Source: Hippasteria phrygiana (taxonomy: Eukaryota; Echinodermata; Asteroidea; Valvatida; Goniasteridae). From it: a stretch of DNA of 64,000 bases. A model generated the notes under the pieces. The model searched no databases and was not told the DNA's origin. It saw nothing but the letters and a program-made list of their open reading frames with translations. The DNA lies in contig JAZGUH010000261.1 in assembly GCA_037893225.1 (NCBI GenBank), positions 2,294,001 through 2,358,000 on the forward strand. The letters run 5' to 3'. A program made the position numbers and the translations under genes. Every line of letters starts with the position of its first letter. The first letter of the stretch is position 1. This document shows positions 49,153 to 60,800 of this stretch, piece by piece.

Positions 49153-51939
49153 ATAGCGAGTACTACCCACGCTAGATATTCCCCCCTCTGGTTCCTTTCT
49201 CTATGAATAAATGCTGATCTATATCGGTCAAGAGTTCTAATTTGACTTTTGAGTGTTTTAATAAGGCGTCCCAACTTAGACCGGGTAATGTGAAATAATG
49301 GCACGGATCTAATCCGTAATTTACTATACAGAGTTTTCTAAAGTTTTCAAACACATCGGTCAATAATAATACATCGGCCAATACGTAGAGGTCGTGATAT
49401 TCACCCAAGTCTTTAATGTCAGAAGTTTGCCATACTTTTTTAACGTGTTCGTGGTCCGAGTCGCTTATATCGGAATCGGTTAGACCGCTATAAAAATGAC
49501 GTTTATCGGGAAGTTTAGTTTCGTTAAATCGTTCAAAATCATCCATGTACTCGTACGGATATACACCTTTTTTAATTAAAAGATCGCGTTTAGAGGGGTC
49601 GGCTGGCACTAGCGCTTTATCGATAGTTCTAAACGCTTCTCTCGGACAGGCGGCTACTAGTTTTTCTAACGACGTGGCTAAGAAATGACACGAATCTAAA
49701 AATCTGAGTTGGCCTACCGAAAATGAAATGTATTTTTCGGACGTTTTAGCTATACACTTTAGTTTTCCGCAGGTTTTTGAAATACTCTGCATGATCAAAT
49801 GAGCGTCGTAATTTTCTAAATTATGAATAATGACTGGGATTGGCGTTACTCCGGGTTTTATTTGTAATTTTAAGTTACAGCACATATGAGCGGCTCCTCT
49901 GTACTTACCAGTGATGTGGCAATGATCTCTACATTTTCTAAACGCGTATATCTCTTTATCACACAACTCACAAAATATTAGAGGATGTTTACTTTTCGGA
50001 CTATTTTTGTCTACATCGGCTCTTTGAAATCTTCTAGGTTTAGGATGGTACCATATGGCGCGTAGCAAGTCTTTTTTAAGGTGCTGGCCTCTTTTTCCAC
50101 TAGGTTTTCCCAATTTTATTCCTCCGTCTTTGATGAGTGTTAGTAGTTCTTTCGGAGTTTGTATGTCTAGAGAGTAGTATTTAGGTTCGCAATCAAATTC
50201 TTCTCCAATTTGTTCCGGACATTCGCATTCGCAAGTATTTTCTTTACGGCCGAGAGAATACCCGCAAATCCAACAGTCTTTAGCCTTTTCATAATCGATT
50301 TTATCTTGCGGGGTAAAAATCATATCTTTGCGCCGTTCAAATGTCTCGTTGATTCTAGCTTTCTCTAGAGTTAAACTGTATAAGAAATCTGATGTTGCAT
50401 CTGCCCCTCTATAAGTTTTGGGCGAGTCTAAGACTTGCCCGTCGGGCCCGATTATGATATATGCGTAGCCGCATGCTTCATGTTCACGAGTCTTTGTAGT
50501 GAACGGTTTTTTATCTGGGGTTTGTAGTGGTACTAATTAAGATACTTTCAAAGTCCGCGTATATAGTAAAAGGTAACTGTTGTATATTTTTAAAGTTTTT
50601 GAACTTTAGAATGTTGTTGGTTGAGTCGGGTAATACCGCTAAAGCCGGGGTTTGGCTAACACCCCTACAATCTATCTCGTGTCTGTCTAAAATATCTTGC
50701 CTACTAAAATGTTGCAAACACCACACGCAAAAATATTTGCGTTCTTTATGTTTAGTTTCTTTAGACAATAAACGGTCTAGGGTTTTTATCCAACAATAAT
50801 GATTATTGTTTCCTTCAGAAAATAACAACAGATTTATGACCGGTTTATCGCCGGTCGTTATTCTCAGCGGGAAAATGTTGTTGTTTCCATAACCGAAAAC
50901 GCTTATAGAAAGATTATTTTGTTTTTCGATCTTGCCGATATCTGCGATGGGGGTTGGAAACTTTACGCCGGTGAAGTCTAAGCCATCGTCGTCTTTTTCG
51001 TAGATAAAAGTTTGATCAAAGTGAATTTTAAAGTTGGAGTTGTTTTTAATCGATTCTTTGACGGCGGGCTTAAATATCCCTAAATCGGCTCTCAACGCCC
51101 ATCTTATGCATCGTTGGTCTATATTTTTTACATTGACGACTGCGTGTTTAAGGGCTATGTGCGGGGGTAATGGGATATAAGAACTGCCTCTTATCGGTTG
51201 ATATTTAGAAACGTTGATGTAGAGCGCCTTTAAATCGTAAATGACCCAACCGCTTCCGTTTGTTTGAAATTTTTCTATTTTTTCGATTATGATATCTATC
51301 TGTTGTTGTACTTGGTTTTCTATTCCGCCTTCATTTAATACGACTGATTGAAAACCAAAAAACATGCTCCTGACTTCGGTAAAAGTGTCGTTTACGTGAT
51401 TATACTTTCTCAACGTAACTTTAAATGCTGTTGAGTTGAAATTTAAAGCTTCTAAATTCGTTTAGCGTTTCTTTCAATTCGTCTATGATTTTAAGTATGT
51501 TTTCGTAAAAAAATGCTATAGGATCTACGAGAATTCTGTCGATATTCATCTCGTAATTACGTAAATAATTTTTGATTGGTCTCGGAGCTGTTTCGTTAAA
51601 ATCTAAGGGAGCAAGTTTTTCATCGGGTTTTTTATAGTATCGTCGTATGGCAGATTCTAAATCTTTTTAGTGTACTGACCCCTTTTCCCCGTTGGTTCGC
51701 CCAGTGGAATATGTTTATCGGTGATTAAATGTTCTAATGATTCTTTAGACTTGGATCGCAATTTTTTATATAGCGCTTCGTTCTTTTTTATGGCCGATAG
51801 AAAGTCTCGTCTGATATACGCGCCATCGCGTCCGGTTGGTGGGCCCAACGTGATGGCATATTTAAATGTCGATGTATTTTTTCAGATCGCTTTTTGTCCA
51901 ACGCGTGTAACCCGTTGCGGGTATAATTATGTTTTCCAT
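49147..51939 (-). pseudogene. Family B DNA polymerase N-terminal part, element 2 right arm (frameshifted)
   Basis: Mirror copy of the left-arm PolB from its ATG (51939, with TTATAAAG just upstream) to the element 3 insertion. The SAP/HeH-like repeats, Exo I, endonuclease VII-like insert and Exo II are all recognisable. Open pieces are 51657-51848, 50511-51413 and 49172-50323. Breaks lie near 51865 (extra bases), 51660, 51420, and near 50535 where an ATTA insertion follows Exo I. Several breaks differ from those in the left arm, so the arms decayed separately. Confidence 0.88.
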
Positions 51940-52498
51940 CTTTATAATAGATAACTATTTTATTCTTTCAACTAAATAATTTTTTCATTTTTTCTTGGCA
52001 TGGTTTTTATAATATTTTTGAAGGGTCTTTTTTCTTGTTTTCTTTTTTTTGTCGATGATTTTAAATTTCTGCTGTATAGATATACAGCAATTTTAAATAA
52101 ATTAGATTATATGACTTGAAGTTGTAGCTTGACTCGGGTTTTCTGAGAGATTTAGATTTGTAAATTTGGTTTGAGATTTCAGATTTGAGTTTAGGATTTG
52201 GGAATATATAATTTCGAGTTAGAGATTTAAATTTGTAATTTGGAGGAAGTATAATTTGAGTTTTAGATTTGGGAATTTATAATTTCGAGTTAGAGATTAT
52301 AAATTTAGAATTTGGGGGAATTTATAATTTGAGTTAGAGATTGAGATTTTGAGAGGTTTAAAAGTGGGGAAACCTCCTAAAAAATTTTGATTTTTAAATT
52401 ATTAAAAAAAATTAAAAGGTTTTTTAAAAACTCGGAGAAATTGAGAGAGCGAAATAAAAAAAAAAAATTATGTCTAGGATCCCCCCTTCTCTACTACT
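51940..52498 (-). repeat. Element 2 terminal non-coding region/TIR, right copy
   Basis: Reads inward AGTAGTAGAGAAGGGG..., then an A/T-rich stretch with repeated units of AATCTCTAACTCGAAATTATAAATTC type. It contains two segments missing from the left copy, including one with the palindrome TGCTGTATAGATATACAGCA near 52071. Confidence 0.85.
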
Positions 52499-52503
52499 GC
52501 GCC
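52499..52503. repeat. Target-site duplication GCGCC, right copy (element 2)
   Basis: Equals 21440-21444. Confidence 0.75.
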
Positions 52504-53569
52504 AGCGTGAAGCTCTTACGACATCGTGCATACATGTACATGTAGGTATAGTGTCCGTATCCCGATATATTGTATTGTATTCATTGACGCGAGAAAAATA
52601 TTCGGGAACCAGACTATCAGTCTATAGTCGATTGAGGGCGCTATAGCGACTAGTTCATACAACGGCAAGACTATACATGCATGAGACAGAATGTGTACGG
52701 AGTCTGTGTCCTGCACCTTTCTATGTAATGTATGTATACAAATAGCAATATTGGTCATGTTGGTGGATAATTCCGCGGTCGGCACGGTGGGAAACGAGCT
52801 GATGAAGCGCGGATTTTTTTCACGGTTGGATTTTTAGAAACGTGGAAATCCGAGGATCCGCGGAAAAATGGCATGCCTGTTTTGAAAGCACATTTTTGAT
52901 GACGTCATCATGACGTCACACATTTTTCACGTGACGTCATCTTAAATGTGCGGTTTTAAAGGGCCCATATCTAGAGAACAGTAGGTCCGATTGAGCTCAA
53001 ACTTGGTTTGTTGGTAGACCGGCTTTTTTTATAGATGAAAATTTATGCGAGGTCATGATGACGTCATCATACAATTTCATAGTAACTTTTAAGTTTTTGA
53101 ACCTTTAAGCTATATCTCGACAACAGAACATGCTAATTTCGAAATTCTTTTTGTAATATAGGTTTGCTATTGTACATACATATTGTAACGAAAATACAAG
53201 TCATGATTAATTTTCAGTAAGCACACTTTATTCTTTACTCTGATAAAATACAGGTTCATTTCATAAACTTAACTGATAGGAGTTTACGAAAGAAAAGAAA
53301 TAAGTATCAAGTTAACGATTCGTATTTCAGTGAGAAGAATTAATGCCAATACAGTTGACCACGTATTAATAATAGGGCCTATGATAAACTAATAGTAGAA
53401 AACTGTTAAATGAAATGACTTATTACAAGTTTAATTCATCTGAGCTTTCTAGGTCAAGACGCTAGAATTATTGTGATTTAGAATAATATTTGGCGTAGTG
53501 GTTTATGACCAATCAGAGTATTGCAAGAGACATTTTGTTATGAGACGCTGGCTCCTCGCGTTATGTTGA
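52504..53569. other. Flanking host DNA right of element 2
   Basis: No gene is seen. It contains the inverted partner (about 52895-53025) of the repeat at 21027-21130. A TGTAACG at about 53183 could be the start of a decayed LTR of the following Gypsy remnant, but no matching end is visible. Confidence 0.5.
52895..53025 (-). repeat. Dispersed host repeat, right copy
   Basis: Inverted match to 21027-21130 with extra TGACGTCATCATGACGTCA-type sequence. Confidence 0.8.
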
Positions 53570-54632
53570 CATGACGGGCATACCCAACGGCACCCTACAA
53601 GCTACAGGAAGCACTAGCAAAAGAGCATTTCATGGATGCTCTAAATGATGCTGACATCCGTTGGCGAGTGTTTCAGTCCAGGCCGATCAACATTGATGAT
53701 GCCGTGAGAGTTGCCATTGAGCTTGAGGCATTTTATATGGCAGAGAGACAACGGGGCCAAATAGGACGGTCAGCACCTGTTGCCAGAGTGGTAACCTCTG
53801 ACATGTAAGATACAGTAGCCGCACCATTACTGGAATGACAGCTTGCTGCATTTACGTCTATAATCGGTAATGCTATTACCGAAGGGTTCAACAATCTACA
53901 GAAACAACTAAATGGGGAAGGGAAGACAGATAATGGCCAAAAGTTCACCCCCAGACCATCAACACAACGAAGATGGGCACGCTAGGGAGACAAAGGCACC
54001 GTGGGGTGTTGGAATTGCCACGAGACTGGCCATTTCCGACGAGAATGCCCAAAAGCCGGTTCATGGAGAAATGATTCAAGCTCACGTCAGGGAAACGGCG
54101 GACAGTCGAGCTTGTGGGCCAAAGATCGACTCCAGCACCCAGGCCCAGACCCACAGACCCAACCACAACAATAAAGCCACGCATCAGATCGACAGCGGGG
54201 GCAGGTGGCATGTATGTAGCCGGACATCTAGAAGGGGTTGGTGCGAATTTTCTGGTAGATACAGGGGCCAACATAACGAGAGTGAGGCCAGAGATTTACT
54301 ATGCCATACCAGAATCAACGCGACCACGACTAGAGAATAAAGAAATTACCATGGTAACAGCAGATGGCAAGGCCCTACTCTCCATTGGGCGTGGGAGTTT
54401 TCAACTTAAAATCGGCAAGCAGAGCCCTCAGGTACAACATGATGTATAGGTGGCTGACATTGACCTAGACGGTATCCTGGGCTATGATTTCATGATGAAA
54501 TATAACTGTAATCTAGATGTGGGTAAGGCAGAAATGAAACTACACGACATACCCATAGCGTGCACAGCTACTGCACGGGCATCATCAACATCGTGCCGCA
54601 TCACTGCATACACTACTGTGAGCATTCCACCA
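53570..54632 (+). pseudogene. Decayed Gypsy gag-protease remnant
   Basis: In broken frames it reads a Gypsy gag segment (LAKEHFMDALNDADIRWRVFQ..RP, about 53600-53690), a CCHC knuckle (CWNCHETGHFRREC, about 54006-54047) and a retropepsin active site (FLVDTGAN, about 54250-54275), then VTADGKALLSIG and DGILGYDFM. Stops occur at several places. The homology ends abruptly at about 54632, where the Harbinger element starts. Confidence 0.75.
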
Positions 54633-54825
54633 GGGCCCAATTTCATAAAACATGTAAGCACACGTTTTGTGCTTACAGAGTGTCCCTTAGCGGTATTTCT
54701 ATTTCATAAACCGCGTTAGCAACGTTTTTCTGCTGAAAGCCCTAAGCAACCTAAAACGTCTGCTTACCGACAGATTTTGTGCTTATTTTTGACGCCATTT
54801 TTATTTTAGATCAAAAATCAGCAAA

Positions 54826-57800
54826 ATGGTAGTGCGGAGACAGGCAAGACGCCGGCAAAACCGCCGACTAAATTATCCAGTCGTACGGCAAAGACGCGTT
54901 TTCCGCGACAGGGAAAACCCCCTTGAAATTTTCACAGAGGACCAAGTTTGGTCAAGATATCGATTCAGACCACGCACCATCCTATTTTTGGTGACGATAC
55001 TAACGCCCCTTCTAAATCATACGACCGACCGGAACATGGCACTTCCCCCGATTCTTCAAGTTTGTTTGGCCTTGCGCTATCTGTCTTCAGGGACATTTGC
55101 GATCGTTGTTGGCGATACATGCCCAAGAGTCAGCCCACCAACTGCATGGAGAGCAATCGATAGAGTAGTGCAGGCAGTGCTAAGAGTTCTCGGGAATGAG
55201 CGAAAATGTATAAAGTTTCCCGCTCCCCACGACAGGCAGTCCCTCCTCTCCTTGAAACAAGGTTTCTTCAGGGTCGCTGGTAAACTTAACTATGTATATA
55301 AAAATAATACAATTAAACGCAGACCTTTTTGAAACAAAATTACCACGGACGTAGGGGGCCTAACATTGCACAACCACAGAATAGGAGAAGGCAAATTTGT
55401 TTTAATGTATTTTTTCTGCTCTGCTGCCCTCCATTGGTCATACAAATGTGACCTTTGTCCCGGATTTGTCTTTCTTGCAACATGTCTGCGCCCAAAATCG
55501 CATTTTTTACAGGACGTCTATGTTGAGTTTACCCACAATAACCGTGATTTTTCTTCCATTTGCTGCACATCAAAAAGTCAGAAACACGTTCTCCATTTCT
55601 GCTAGTCATGGCAGTGCTTGAGCAAGGTATGTTTTAATCAGACTCTAACATGATTGTCTAATCGAAATCGGCAAATCATGTGTTTTATTTCTCCATACCA
55701 TCCATGGCCTAACCATAGAGCAAGGAATTATGGAGGTATTTAATACCTCCATGCCTAACCCTACCTCCATGGCCTAACCATGTATAACATTACTGACCCG
55801 CCGGCAGCGTTCATTCATTCACCATTATAAATATAGGGAGTCCACCATTTTTGACTGTATATCTAAACCCATGCAAAATTAGGTGTTTTCAGACAATTAT
55901 AATTGCTATTTTGAGCAGTCCAAAAAACATAAGAAGTGAAGTATTTATTAGGCCTATACCCTATGTGGGCAAAAGGTTTATCTTATTATTCATCTATTTA
56001 GTTTACAAACTTGAAGGTGAGAAAGTCACTTCAAAAGTTGCCATTGTTATAAGATCAAAACATTTTTCACAATAAAATCTGAACCAAACAAAATGCCTCA
56101 AAACGCATTCACGAATCACGTGTAGACAGGTTAGACCTTCCTTAACATAATGCTATCGGTAATAATGACAGCACGTTAGGCGCATTTGGTCGCCACTTTT
56201 ACAGACACCGGCACCCAGAAATTACACCATTAAAGTGCCATAACTCTGAAATGCAAGTACCTATCGAGCTAATTTTCATACCATTCAATTTGTCTTGCAT
56301 TTCCCTTTCCATTGATATCAAATTTGTGACAAATAGCTAAAAAAAACAAAAAACGCCGGACTCCCTAATAAATAACGTAGTCGTTGGCCAGTCACATGCC
56401 CTGACAAACAATGCTGACGGTCATGACAGTGTAAATACTGGATTTCACACCCATACAATTCTATTTGATTCATTATAAGACTAAGGGTTTTAGTTATTTA
56501 CTACTCGTGTTCAGGAAAGAATGTAGTATCCAGACGCCACATCACCAGTTGTGTACAAAGATAATTGAGAGTCAAGAAAGTATTTCCTAACAGAATTGCA
56601 ATTTTGTTTAGTCTCAGAGTCATGTCTTTTAATTTTTTTGCAATGACTGACCTTTTGTTATGATGATATAAAGAACAAAATTGGCATTGACGCAATGTTC
56701 TACTTTCCACTGTTTATTCCGGTTATTAATATGGCTGCAATTTAACAATTCGAACTTTTTTGTCTCCCAAATTTACAGAATTTGAGTGGACTTATCGAAT
56801 ATCGTGCTATGGATCATCATCATGGCCTCAAAACACACAAAGCACAAAACAGACGAAATGAGAACCAAACAGGCACAAGGGGTACAGTGATCCCAGTAAA
56901 AACAACTGGAAAAATAGAGGACGGGAAAGAAAAGCAGCTAAGACGAAGAAGAAAGCAGAAGAAAAGAAAACTGCGCAAGAGGAGAAGAAATGACAAAGAT
57001 AGCAGAAAGAACCAGGCAAACGCCTCGCCCAGAAACCTTGCTTAGCGAAGATGAGGAAATCGATGAGGGTGATGACACTTTTTGTACAAAGTAATGTGCC
57101 TTGGATAGTGGATGAACCATGGCATTGGATTCTTGTAGAACTTAGGTACAGTGAGTGGTTTCATGATCACTGTACATAATGACATGATATAAATTTGTCA
57201 TGTGTGCACTGCTGATTTATAGTGACCTGCATAATTTATTTTTTGGAGAGAAAATTGTTTCGGTTGTGCTATTGAGCGTCAACCTGAGAGTGTCAACAAG
57301 CGTCAACAACCTCCAAATGCACGTTTCAGCTTTAAAACAACTATTCGTTGTATTCAACAAACTCTTTAGTGTCTGATTATAGTAAAAAAAATAGGGAAAA
57401 TTCACATTCACAATCCCACATAAAAACACAATTTTTCTGGGTGACAAAATTATGGTTAATGGGAGCTGCCATCTTTTGTGTGCTAGTGTACTATGTCCCA
57501 GAACAAAAACAAGATGGCAGCCAGTTTCGCTGGAAAAATGCTCCATTGATGTCATACTTATTGGCTGACAAATTGTACATTTTAAGATCGTTTTTAATAT
57601 TGTGATACATTTAAAGTAATCTTGTTGATGCTTAATAGCACAACTCAATTAGCATAAAAGTAAGGATTAAACATGCAAATTTGAAGCATTTATGTTCCAT
57701 TGAAACTAGGTCAATAAACTTGTGACAGTTATATTGAGCAGACAAATGTTTGCGGTTACTCAAGCTGCTTTTGAATTTTTTAAAGCAAAACATGGCCCAT

Positions 57801-60800
57801 GTGAAATATATATATATACACTTGAAAAATAATACTTGGGAATACAGAATGCCCATAACAAACACCACCATTCAACTTTAATGATGTCCAAAAATAGAAA
57901 TAGTAGAATTGTTTTCAACAAAAATTAAAAATTCTTTAAATGATATAATCAAACTCTTTATTAAACACTTGGGCACATCTAAGATATTCAGTTTTGTTTT
58001 CTATATTCATTTGTACACTTTTGATGGTAAATATTAAGGATGAACCCTAACAGTCCTCAATCCTCCAATTTCGATACGATTTTCCACACACCCTAGGGAG
58101 TTAAGGTTAACCCTATGAACATCTAACAAAAGAAAACCCACTCAGTCCTTTGTAACAAAGGACTGCGTGGGTTTTCTTTTGTTAGATGTTCATAGTGTAA
58201 AACTCTAAAGATGCGGACCACTTGCCCCAATAGTGGGGGCTAATTAGTAGTCCACTTTTATATGATTTTTTCCCTTTATTTAATATTCATAAGTTTAATT
58301 AATGTGATTGATTTCAACTGTTTGCAATAAACGAGCAAGTGTGCTTAAGTGGTCCAGCAACCCCCGTCTTCCCCTGTACCTATTGACAACATAACAGTGA
58401 TACACAGAATAGGCATGCGGGTCAAGAAACTTTCGGTTATAGAGTCCAAAAATCTTGCCGGGATTCAAGTCCATCACAGTATACAAAAATTCAACCACCC
58501 CCATAAATCTCTCATTCTCATTCCCCCCCCCCCCCCCCCCCCCCACCTCCCCAGCCAGGCACACACAAGGAATAATAAAGCTGAAACGAAGACAATTTAG
58601 ATTATTCAAAGATGTTAAAGAGGCTAGACAGAAGTTTCAAAAATCCTACTATTAAGTAGTTTCAAGTTATTATCAAGCAATTACACTGGGAAAGATTTTA
58701 CTTTAATACCTCACCAAAATCAGTCAGGAACAGCAAATCTTGGAAAATAACTATCCATCGGTGTTTAGAATTGTATAAACACTTGGCACAACCTTTAAAT
58801 TTGAGAATTTTTGGGGGAAATTTTCGTTAAATATAAGGAAAGAAACTTTGTGGTTTCTGTTAAATGTTCTTGGCACAGTGTATGTTCACTCAAAGTGTTT
58901 TATTTGTACATACTGATTTCTGCATCATTTGTTAGTTTGGCTGACATAAATTTTGAAATAACCGGTTGTGCCACATGTTTAGACAGTTGTTAACAAGGGG
59001 GGTTGGTTATTTTCTAAGATTTTGCTGTTCTTGATCTATTTTGGTGGGGGTATTAAATGAAAATCTTTCCACACACTGAACAAAACGACAATAGGAAGCT
59101 TGATGTGCTGAATAATGATGAGTTTTATTTACAACAATTGCTGAAAATTTAGTTTGATTTCAAGAGCAAGGAAGATTTATATACAACTCCCAAGTATTGC
59201 TAACCCTGTCTCAATGCATGTCATATATTTATGTGTGGTATACTCCAAGTCTAAAAATGCACTAAAAGCAAAAATTTACAATAAATGTTAATAGGCCTAC
59301 ATGTACAAAATATTTAAACTATGAATAAATAATTTATCGCATTTTTAATAGTGAAAAATACAATAAATAGATCATTTCACACTCGGGTTATTGATATTTT
59401 GTTGTCTATTTGATTTTGAAAATCAGGGTTCCCAAATGTTATAGGAGCTGTGGATGGTACACATGTACCTGTACAGCCACCAGCGGATGTCAGGAATGAC
59501 TATATTAACAGAAAAGGATATACATCCCTTAACTGTCAGGTAAAGACCATTTAAAATTCGTTATGGCTGTAATCTGATTTGGTTTAAAACTATGTATATA
59601 TTTATAATTGTGTTTAATAATTACCAATCCTGTATTTTGTTTTTAAGAGAGATACATCAGAAAACCTGTCTGTGCCAATTTTGTCAATATTATGATTGCA
59701 CTTCAAATGGAAATATGGGGACAATTAACTTTATACAGGCAACTTTATACCGAATACCCTTTTTTATAAAGTTTTAATTTCATCCCCTGAATATCCCAAA
59801 TAGCTGTACCAGATCACCCTTATAAGGTAATTTAACTGATTCCATGTCTTGCTTCTGATACAGATGGTATGTGACCACAGGAAGAGATTCCTTGATCTTG
59901 TGATCAGATTTCCCGGTTCAGCACATGACTGTCGGATTTGGCGAGAGAGTCTTCTGGGAATAGCCATGGAAGCAAGTAAATACCTCATGTTTTCAAAATT
60001 ACTTTACAACTTCATACTTTGATACTCTGTTTAATGCCGATTATAAATAGGAGATTCTTTTCGCAAGTTTCAAATTTTTCATTTTTGCACAAACTGAAAA
60101 ATCTGAGAAGTAATACCGGGTCATTCCATGTCAAATCACACAAAATCAGGGTATCTCCCATTTGTCCCGACTCAGATTTGGCTGGAAAAATGTCTAAAAA
60201 TACCTTGGTATACCAAACGAAGGAAAATCAAGTTTCAGCTTGATACTTGAAACGGTTTTGCTGTTACAGCCTCTCAAAGTGTGGGTGTCACGACCCCTTT
60301 TTGCACCCCTAAATTCTTGCTCATTTTGGTAGCATCTTTGAAGGCCTATATATTCTATACTAATGAAGATGAAATCGGCTGATAATTTGTCTCTGGGCTA
60401 ATTAGTGGTCATATTTTCAGATTCTTTGATCAGAAATGAATTATCTCTTCAAATTCTCAACTTATGGACTCACAAAATCCTGGTACCGGTACCGTGTTTA
60501 GGGGGTGCAAGAAGGGGTCGTGACACCCACACTTTGAGAGGCTGTAACAGCAAAACCGTTTCAAGTATCAAGCTAAAACTTGATTTTCCTTCGTTTGGTA
60601 TACCAAGGTATTTTTAGACATTTTTCCAGCTAAATCTGAGTCGGGTCATATGGGAGGGTGTTTCAATTGAAACGCAATGACCATACCTTTAATTTCTCAA
60701 TATCCATCAATTCCAGATAGGTGGCCCAACTGCTTCATATTGGGAGACTCGGCATATGCCCAACGGATTAACATGATGACCCCATACCAAGACCCTGACA

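Larger units (their letters stand above)
21445..52498. mobile_element. Element 2: palindromic Polinton/adintovirus-like element with gene-bearing inverted arms
   Basis: Both ends read AGTAGTAGAGAAGG... inward and are flanked by GCGCC, so the whole span was integrated as one unit. Subtracting the nested Tc1-like element (908 bp plus TA) and element 3 (17,136 bp plus 6 bp) leaves about 13.0 kb. The left arm (21445-27458) and right arm (29789-52498) are reverse complements carrying TIR, PolB, Cys-rich ORF and the clamp gene start. The centre (27459-29788) holds unique DNA. There are no capsid, ATPase or integrase genes. Both PolB copies are broken. It is best explained as an integrated copy-back defective form of a virus related to element 1. 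Confidence 0.8.
29789..52498 (-). repeat. Element 2 right inverted arm (contains element 3)
   Basis: Reverse-complement copy of 21445-27458. It keeps the PolB 3' end and an intact Cys-rich ORF that the left arm lost, and has about 170 bp more terminal non-coding DNA. Interrupted at 32011-49146 by element 3. Confidence 0.85.
55280..59426 (+). other. Large HARBI1-like intron 1 with embedded repeats
   Basis: Contains a TIR element (about 55836-56365), a long palindrome (58113-58195) and a C22 run (58523-58544). A Lys/Arg-rich stretch near 56900-57010 does not give a convincing gene. Confidence 0.6.

Noticed and set aside
53183..53569. LTR of the decayed Gypsy remnant
   Set aside because: TGTAACG at 53183 could start an LTR, but no end, primer-binding site or second copy was found.
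56782..57045. Lys/Arg-rich ORF in the HARBI1-like intron as a Myb-like partner
   Set aside because: Only low-complexity basic sequence with frequent frame changes. The better partner candidate is the exon pair at 63172-63806.
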